The notes under the pieces are model-generated. The model was not told where the DNA came from, did no database searches, and saw nothing but the letters and a program-made list of their open reading frames with translations. 64,000 nucleotides of DNA, from the NCBI RefSeq assembly GCF_014529535.1, contig NW_023503373.1, positions 1,550,001 to 1,614,000 on the forward strand, given 5' to 3'. Positions 58,550-64,000 of the stretch are shown in pieces (positions within the stretch are counted from its first letter, which is position 1; each line of letters begins with the position of its first letter). The translations under genes were made by a program, and so were the position numbers. The stretch comes from Bradysia coprophila. Its lineage: Eukaryota > Arthropoda > Insecta > Diptera > Sciaridae.

Positions 58550-59232
58550 AAGGATGATATGATCGTTTCTGGTACTATTTGTACAATCATCAATCGTAAA
58601 TGAAGTGAACATTTATGTCCGGTGCAAGGAAGGAATAATGACTGTGAACGACGACAGATATTTACTTGGATACCCGGTGGGTGTAATAGGCAATGCAATT
58701 GGAAAATTGAACGGTCGGGCAACAAATTTCGATTGAAAAGTTTGCAATAGATCAGTGTCAAATAGCGGTTTCTTCTTTCAAAAAGTGTCAAATGAGTTGT
58801 AAATTTCACAAAGCTAACCTCAAAAGATGTTTCGTTCACAGAGCCGCCCCTTGAAATGTATGAAAATTTGTGTGGCGTCTCACAACCCAATACTTTTTTT
58901 GTTCGATTTGAGGTTAGCTTTGTGAAATTGACAACTTATTTGACGAATATTTGTATGCAGTCGTTGACAGCATGAAATACGATAAGCGAAGACGCAATAC
59001 GTTCGGCTGGATACCGAGAAGTGCTTGCGATAACGACCAGTGTTCTTGGAAAATTGAATTACTATCAGACGACTGCAGCAAATATGCTACCATTAAGAAT
59101 GTTGCCTACGATGAATATTTGTATGCAGCCGATGGATTGAACTATGATAAAGATCGATGAAGAGTATTTACTTGGACTGATCACTATAATGTGGCGAATG
59201 ATCAGGAAAGTCATTGGGAAATTAAATGTTAA
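58550..59232 (+). pseudogene. Broken duplicate of the triple-repeat domain, split by a MITE
   Basis: The sequence parallels codons from about residue 57 to the end of the 57124 gene at high identity, but lacks leader and module. It has a TGG-to-TGA stop (58601-58603) in the first repeat and a CGA-to-TGA stop (59158-59160) near the end. An insertion of about 198 bp (58747-58944) sits between the first and second repeats. Its 3' UTR also matches the parent. The open stretch 58951-59160 is what remains of repeats two and three. It is a recent non-functional copy. Confidence 0.85.
58787..58944. mobile_element. MITE inserted in the broken duplicate, 38-bp TIRs
   Basis: The left end GTCAAATGAGTTGTAAATTT, followed by CACAAAGCTAACCTCAAA, is mirrored at the right by GTCAAATAAGTTGTCAATTT and CACAAAGCTAACCTCAAA. 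The parent gene has no such segment, so its absence there shows the empty site. A further 40 bp on the left (58747-58786) is also absent from the parent and contains another GTGTCAAAT, perhaps a nested or partial end. Confidence 0.85.
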
Positions 59233-59516
59233 ATTGAAAGTGATCAAAGCACCTAGCAGGGTAGTAGAAAAAATAGTACTTCAATTATTTATGTATGTAA
59301 ATATTTCCATACCTTTTTTTCTTATTTTCATTGCAAAATGGTATTATTGATAAAACCCTATTACCAGGTGTTTTGAAGTGATGTGAAAGTTAAGTAAGGA
59401 ATGTAGGAAATTCAATGTAAATAAAACTTCTTGTCAATTTAGGACAATTTTCCATCATTTACCTTAGTTCCAGCGAATCGTAGTTCCCGATAATTACTGT
59501 TACTGCTACTGCTACT

Positions 59517-59640
59517 GCAGAAATGTCATGGAGGTCATCATTCTTTTTCTTTATCACAAGAAATTCTTCATTCGTACATCAGTACCACGATTTAGTGTAA
59601 AAACCCACTGTGAGATAATGAAAAATGGAATTTCTTCTAA
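59517..59640 (+). promoter_or_regulatory. Conserved upstream element of the secreted family, copy 5 (orphan)
   Basis: GCAGAAATGTCATGGAGGTC and about 100 bp beyond it match copy 4 almost base for base through GAAATTCTTCATTCG, GTACCACGATTTAGTGTAAA, GTGAGATAATGAAAAATG and GGAATTTCTTC. The match then stops abruptly and no TATA, initiator, intron or leader follows. It is an orphan promoter fragment. Confidence 0.7.
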
Positions 59641-60050
59641 AAAAGTTGCGTGAAAAAATTTTTCCAGCCTTTATCAATATGGGCTCAACACGTCATCTCG
59701 TAAATGCTGTGGCTGCAAACAGTAATGTTGTGTCCTTCGAAACGTATCAGAATTTTGTGTTTCAAATTATTTTGAATATTTGAATGCAGAGCAGACGTCT
59801 ACTCACGTCTTCATGAAAATATTGTATCGAAAAATCATACGATAGGCCTAAAAACGTAAATAATTCGTGTCCCCATAGAGTCCTTCAAATCGGATAAATA
59901 TATAATAAACTGTGAATCAAAGATTGCTTCCATTGCTTCATTGTCCTCTAAATAGTCAAGAACAAGATAAAATTCGGAAAGAATCGTTTTTGATTCAATT
60001 CAGTTCGATTGATACAAAATATCTTGTTCGTTCACTATTCCGTAACATTC
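59641..60050. other. Intergenic region
   Basis: No gene is seen. TTTATT at 60054-60059 is the poly(A) signal of the minus-strand gene F. Confidence 0.35.
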
Positions 60051-60081
60051 AATTTTATTATTTGAACAAACATCTTCCATA

Positions 60082-60840
60082 TTAGCAGAACCAACAGCTT
60101 CTGCTATTATCGATTACATCGCCATTTACATTTTCGTTTATATCACCTATCGGTTTTCCATGTGAAATGGGTCTTACATTACCATACCTCGATGCTGGGT
60201 TTCGTTCGGGAGTGCCAAAAAATCTTCGACTAAAGCCATCAGTATCTGTGCCGTCATTAAATCCACCTGCATTACTGCCAGTTGGATTATAAACGTAATA
60301 TGTCAGGCTACCATCGCCGCTATTGACGAAGACGGTACCTACAACGTTTCCATAAATGTCTTTGATTGGTGTTCCGTGCGCAATGCGTTCTCTGTTCTTG
60401 GCGTAGACGGTCCCTAAAACTGTTCCATGAATATTTTTGATTGGCGTTCCATGAGAACCGGGTCCTCCATTGACATACGTCGCTGTAGGGTTTCGTTCCG
60501 GAGTGCCAACTGCTGCATTGTTGTAAGTTGGATCATAACGGGGTTGAGGCAGGCCAATATATCTAGTGTTTCCTTGGACAGTCCATCCAACGTTTTCATA
60601 AGTATCTTTAAATGGTTTTTGAATGTGTCCTGCATTACCAAGCCCAGATGATGTAGGGTATCGTTTGGGAGTGTCAATTGCTACGTTGCCAGCTGGATAA
60701 CCGTAATATGGCAGGCCACTATCTGGGGTGTTATCGTGCACGGTTCCGGTAATGTGTCCAGTAATTTCACGGATTGGTTCGCCATTAGTACTTCCAAAAA
60801 TCGTAAAGAATGCAATTGAAAGATAGATTGAGAATGTCAT
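60082..60840 (-). CDS. Secreted repeat protein F, 252 aa, five GNVxGDV-type modules
   Basis: The signal peptide MTFSIYLSIAFFTIFGSTNG is followed by five modules separated by Pro/Gly/Asn/Tyr-rich spacers: EPIREITGHITGTVHDN, KPFKDTYENVGWTVQGN, TPIKNIHGTVLGTVYAKN, TPIKDIYGNVVGTVFVNS and KPIGDINENVNGDVIDN. Spacers contain a second repeated motif, GTPERNPA or GTPKRYPT. The end SRSCWFC carries the only cysteines. It is a larger paralogue of gene D (54409-54789), with the same leader style, first module and promoter, and no 5'-UTR intron. AATAAA follows the stop by 22 nt. Nothing suggests catalysis. The repeated module could be a structural or binding unit, possibly processed into several short peptides; that is speculation. 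Confidence 0.8.
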   Translation of the reverse strand: MTFSIYLSIAFFTIFGSTNGEPIREITGHITGTVHDNTPDSGLPYYGYPAGNVAIDTPKRYPTSSGLGNAGHIQKPFKDTYENVGWTVQGNTRYIGLPQPRYDPTYNNAAVGTPERNPTATYVNGGPGSHGTPIKNIHGTVLGTVYAKNRERIAHGTPIKDIYGNVVGTVFVNSGDGSLTYYVYNPTGSNAGGFNDGTDTDGFSRRFFGTPERNPASRYGNVRPISHGKPIGDINENVNGDVIDNSRSCWFC

Positions 60841-60908
60841 TGTGGAATAAGCTATTTTCTCAGCAAATAGCCAAATTGTTATGTGACAGGTATCCGTCGT
60901 AGCGACTG

Positions 60909-60978
60909 CTTTTATATTCGTGATTTTCGAATTTTATTTAAAGGCAAAACAAAACCAAAATTTCTTGCGAATTCCTTA
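60909..60978 (-). promoter_or_regulatory. Promoter of secreted gene F
   Basis: TATAAAAG (60916-60909) is followed by CAGTCGCTACGACGGATACC, which is shared with gene D. Upstream near 60967-60977 is AAGGAATTCGC, a diverged version of the GGGAATTCC site of gene D. Confidence 0.5.
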
Positions 60979-61139
60979 AATCTTACAATATTCTATCGTA
61001 GTTCACTTGATATGAACGTTGTTTTGAGTTTTAATGGGTCATTAAAAGATGACTTCACTTTGATTGTAGAATAAGTAATTTTCTGGCTCATTACAGCTCA
61101 CTGTCTGAAAAAATCTTTCACTCTTACTCTTAATTTAGG

Positions 61140-61585
61140 GCGACCAGAATTATCGCCCAGGGAATTATCGCCCAGACAGATTTTTTCAAAAATTAATTGG
61201 TATTATCACCCGGGGAATTATCGCTCAGGAACTATCACCCAGCTCGATGGGAATTATCACCCGGGGAATTTTCGCCCAGGAATTATCACCCAGCTCGATA
61301 GGAATTATCACCCAGGGAACTATCACCCAGGAATTATCACCCAGACTAAGTGGGAACTTTCACCCGGGGAATTATCGTCCAGGAATTATCACCCAGCTAT
61401 CTGGTAATTATTCCCCAGCTAGTTAAAGCCAGTAAATTTAGAATTATCACCCAACTATTTGAAATTGAGGAATTATCGCCCAGTGAATTTGGAATTATCA
61501 CCCAGCTATCTGAGATTGAGGAATTATCGCCCAGTGAACTTGGAATTATCACCCAGCTAACTGAAATTGAGGAATTATTGCCCAG
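61140..61585. repeat. Minisatellite of GGAATTATC(G/A)CCCAG units
   Basis: About twenty copies of a 14-15-bp core occur. They are dense from 61150 to 61400, then in longer units of about 42 bp of the form CAGCTATCTGAGATTGAGGA plus core (61440-61580). The frame at 61350-61628 is the repeat read through (GIITQL.EIEELSPSE) and is not a gene. Confidence 0.8.
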
Positions 61586-61779
61586 AAATTTGTGTTCAAA
61601 GTATTACCGAGTCAGCAGTAACTTTTGAACTATGTTAAAAGATTTATCACATTTTCGATATACACATCTTTTACTCCTATTAATTTGGTAAAACATTATC
61701 TATAGTAGAGAAAGACAACTTCCTCAGTGTGTAAACTTTAATGCGAATTTACGTCTGATCTAATCAATTGTGCACCTTC

Positions 61780-62304
61780 TTGTGTTAATCTCATTCGACC
61801 TAATCGATTGTGCATCGTCTTAGGGGAATGCACATTTGATTCAATGGATTCACCTAAGACGATGCACAATCGATTGAATGAAACATTAAGGTTAACTAAT
61901 TGTGCATCAACTTAGAAGCACCTACAATTAGTCTAGCAAATTGTGCATCAACTTAGAGGCATCTACAATTAGTCTAGCAAATTGTGCATCATCTTAAATG
62001 GATGCACATTTAGTCTAACTAATTGTGCATCAACTTAGAGGCATCTACAATTAGTCTAGCAAATTGTGCATCATCTTAAATGGATGCACATTTAGTTTAA
62101 CTAATTGTGCATCAACTTAGAAGCACCTACAATTAGTCCAGCAAATTGTGCATCATCCTAAATGGATGCACATTTAGTTTAACTAATTGTGCATCAACTT
62201 AGAAGCACCTACAATTAGTCTAGCAAATGGTGCATCATCTTAAATGGATGCACATTTAGTCTAACTAATTGTGCATCAACTTAGAAGCACCCACAATTAG
62301 TCTA
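61780..62304. repeat. Higher-order satellite: 82-bp units of two 41-bp monomers
   Basis: Monomer 1 starts AATTGTGCATCAACTTAGAG and ends CAATTAGTCTAGCA. Monomer 2 starts AATTGTGCATCATCTTAAAT and ends CATTTAGTCTAACT. They alternate as an 82-bp unit for about five rounds (61900-62304), with a more diverged, partly inverted leader at 61755-61890. Differences between rounds are mostly single bases. Confidence 0.85.
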
Positions 62305-63510
62305 GGGCTTATTCTTTGAACTAAGTTTTTAAGGTTATGTCATAGAGTTACACTCTATGGGTTATGTTATCAGTTAAAAAACCCTATTGCCAATCGAGAA
62401 GATAGCGCTTAGTTTGCCTCTACTTTGGCTAAATCATTATTTTTTTTCAGCAAGAATGTGTCTAAATTGAAATAGTATATTACTTCCGAGGTGTGGGGTG
62501 TTACAGCCCGACCCGAAGGGGAGGGCTGTATTCCCCACTTGTCAAATAAAAAGTTGGAACCTCGTAAGTACAATGCTTTACATGATTAGGCAATGTAAAT
62601 GAAAATGAAACATGCCGTAACACGTAAAAATATATACGGCCCTCCCATCGTTACGTAAAAAGAAACTGGGGCGTAAATATTAGCCGAGTAGGCGAGTTTG
62701 TAATATGTTGCCAAACTTTCCCGAAATTTGCTAAAATTTACGAATCTCACATGTCTAAAAAAAAACACTTTTGAGTTCTTCCTTTCATTTTTATATATAG
62801 TGGAATTTCTTTCATTTTATTTATATTCAATATACGCGAATTGCGAACGATCTCAGAAACCCAGCAACATAATTAGCTTTATATGGCTCTGTGACACAGA
62901 GTCTGTGTGGTATGACTAACATTATGCATCATCTCGGAGAGGGAATTTGGGTTTATCTTTGTATCGACACATAAAAAATGATATGCACCTATGTCCAAAC
63001 GTTTATTTTGACGAGTTGGATTATGATCCGCAATCGGACCAACATCTACCGAGCGATAAGACTTTAAAAAAAGTTTGTTTTACATGCTTATGCATGCACG
63101 GTAAAGTGCACTTTACATCACTGCTTGTGACGGGGAAAATGCACGTACAGTCCACAAACATGTAAATTGTGTTACGTTACTGCTTGTCAATGCTTGTTTA
63201 GGCACGTGTGATTACTCCACTTGCCTTCGGCTCGTTCCGCAAACCTCACACTTGCCTAAACAAATATTTACAAACAGTGATGTAACATACTATTACATCA
63301 CGATTTCAAAGTCTTATTCCACGGCAAATATTGTTGGTCCGATTGAAATATATATTACACACTTGTCACGAAGAAGTCGAGGCTTGCCGAGACTGATAGT
63401 GACAAGTGTGTACTCTATTTTATCACATAAGCGAAAACGAGACAATAATATAGAACTGAAGTATAATTTTTGAATTATTCTTCTAGTTAAGTAATTAAGA
63501 TAAAAGGCGT
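62305..63510. repeat. Intergenic DNA with three small palindromes
   Basis: Palindromes lie at about 62493-62540 (GTGGGG...ACAGCCC stem around ACCCGAAGGGG), 63171-63290 (CTTGTTTAGGCA arms, tip TTGCCTTCGGCTC) and 63352-63412 (ACACTTGTCAC arms). There is no gene; frames such as 62947-63165 lack features. Confidence 0.55.
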
Positions 63511-63724
63511 GGGGTAATTTGGCACACGGTACTAAAACAACGCATTTTTCAACGACGTAACAGGTGAACTCGCACACGATTTTTCGATACCAAAATTTTG
63601 TAAAAGGAGTCATTTCAATGCCATGGCTAAAAGCATTTGCAGAAATATACTTACGTGTGCGAGTTCACTTTTTACGTAGTTGAAAAATGCGTTCTTTTGG
63701 CAGTGTGCCAGATTCCCCGATACC
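63511..63724. mobile_element. MITE family member, copy B (214 bp)
   Basis: The left end GGGGTAATTTGGCACACGGT and right end (inverted) GGTATCGGGGAATCTGGCAC match copy A at 56301-56520 in opposite orientation. The TIR-like region extends about 70 bp through AACGCATTTTTCAAC and GTGAACTCGCACACG. Confidence 0.8.
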
Positions 63725-64000
63725 GTAAAATTTAATTATTTCGAGTGACGATTGTCAAAGTTATGCCATCTATACGTAATGTACACAATTAAACTCGATA
63801 TGCTGGAGTGTCCCCTGGATCGTGATATTTAAATATGCTGAGTATTCGATCCCAGTCGATACAACACCTGCGCTAGTTTAAATTCCACCGTGAACGGTTT
63901 CTGTGAGTTGACACCATTGACAAAAATAGACCCAATTTTTAGGGAAGAGTATGTGATGTGCGAAATACACAGCCATAAAAAAAAATCGTGTTGTTCATCA
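63725..64000. other. Right edge, nothing recognised
   Basis: No gene or repeat is evident. Confidence 0.3.

Noticed and set aside
61350..61628. 92-codon frame with EIEELSPSE repeats
   Set aside because: It is the GGAATTATCGCCCAG minisatellite read in frame.
61780..62304. CRISPR array
   Set aside because: Repeats are contiguous 41-bp monomers without unique spacers, and the DNA is eukaryotic.

Overview
The window is about 64 kb of AT-rich nuclear DNA from an insect, most probably a dipteran and perhaps a nematoceran (that last step is inference). The reasons are short GT-AG introns (57-114 bp in the resolved genes, one of about 850 bp), TATA plus TCAGT-type initiators, an Enhancer-of-split type bHLH repressor ending in WRPW with a miR-7 (GY-box) site in its 3' flank, an insect-type membrane UGT, and many fold-back and MITE-like elements. 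There are no operons, tRNA or rRNA genes, or CRISPR arrays.

Layout. (1) 1-9 kb: a palindromic MITE (2.76-3.10 kb), a three-exon SLC46/folate-transporter-like MFS gene on the minus strand (3.38-5.83 kb) and a two-exon UDP-glycosyltransferase on the minus strand (7.01-8.66 kb). (2) 10-14 kb: an unrecognised two-exon minus-strand gene (194 aa). The DNA downstream of it carries, on the same strand, four perfect miR-7 8-mer sites within 471 bp plus Brd-box and K-box motifs, the 3' UTR signature of Notch-pathway Bearded/E(spl) genes. (3) 14-37.6 kb: a long gene-poor stretch with palindromic elements, a pair of inverted SINE-like copies and two perfect Su(H)-type sites. (4) 37.7-38.9 kb: the E(spl)/Hes bHLH-Orange gene. 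Regions 2-4 may be this species' E(spl) complex. (5) 39.9-44.5 kb: nested repeats, TIR elements and a LINE relic. (6) 44.7-61 kb: the most unusual part, a cluster of small secreted-protein genes and pseudogenes on both strands. They are built from a signal peptide followed by one to five copies of a short module, roughly PIRDIxGNVxGDVxDNS. Several share a TATA/initiator core, a tiny 5'-UTR intron whose acceptor touches the ATG, and a conserved upstream element, while the rest of the mature protein differs completely (Ser/His-rich, Pro/Gly-rich, or a Cys-rich triple-repeat domain). (7) 49-64 kb: interspersed minisatellites, a fold-back element about 1 kb long, a higher-order 82-bp satellite and paired MITEs.

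The secreted family looks like a rapidly evolving effector or immune-peptide locus: conserved promoter and leader, divergent cargo, local inversions, pseudogenes and orphan promoters. GATA-like and NF-kB-like sites upstream would fit immune control, but no function can be read directly from the sequence.
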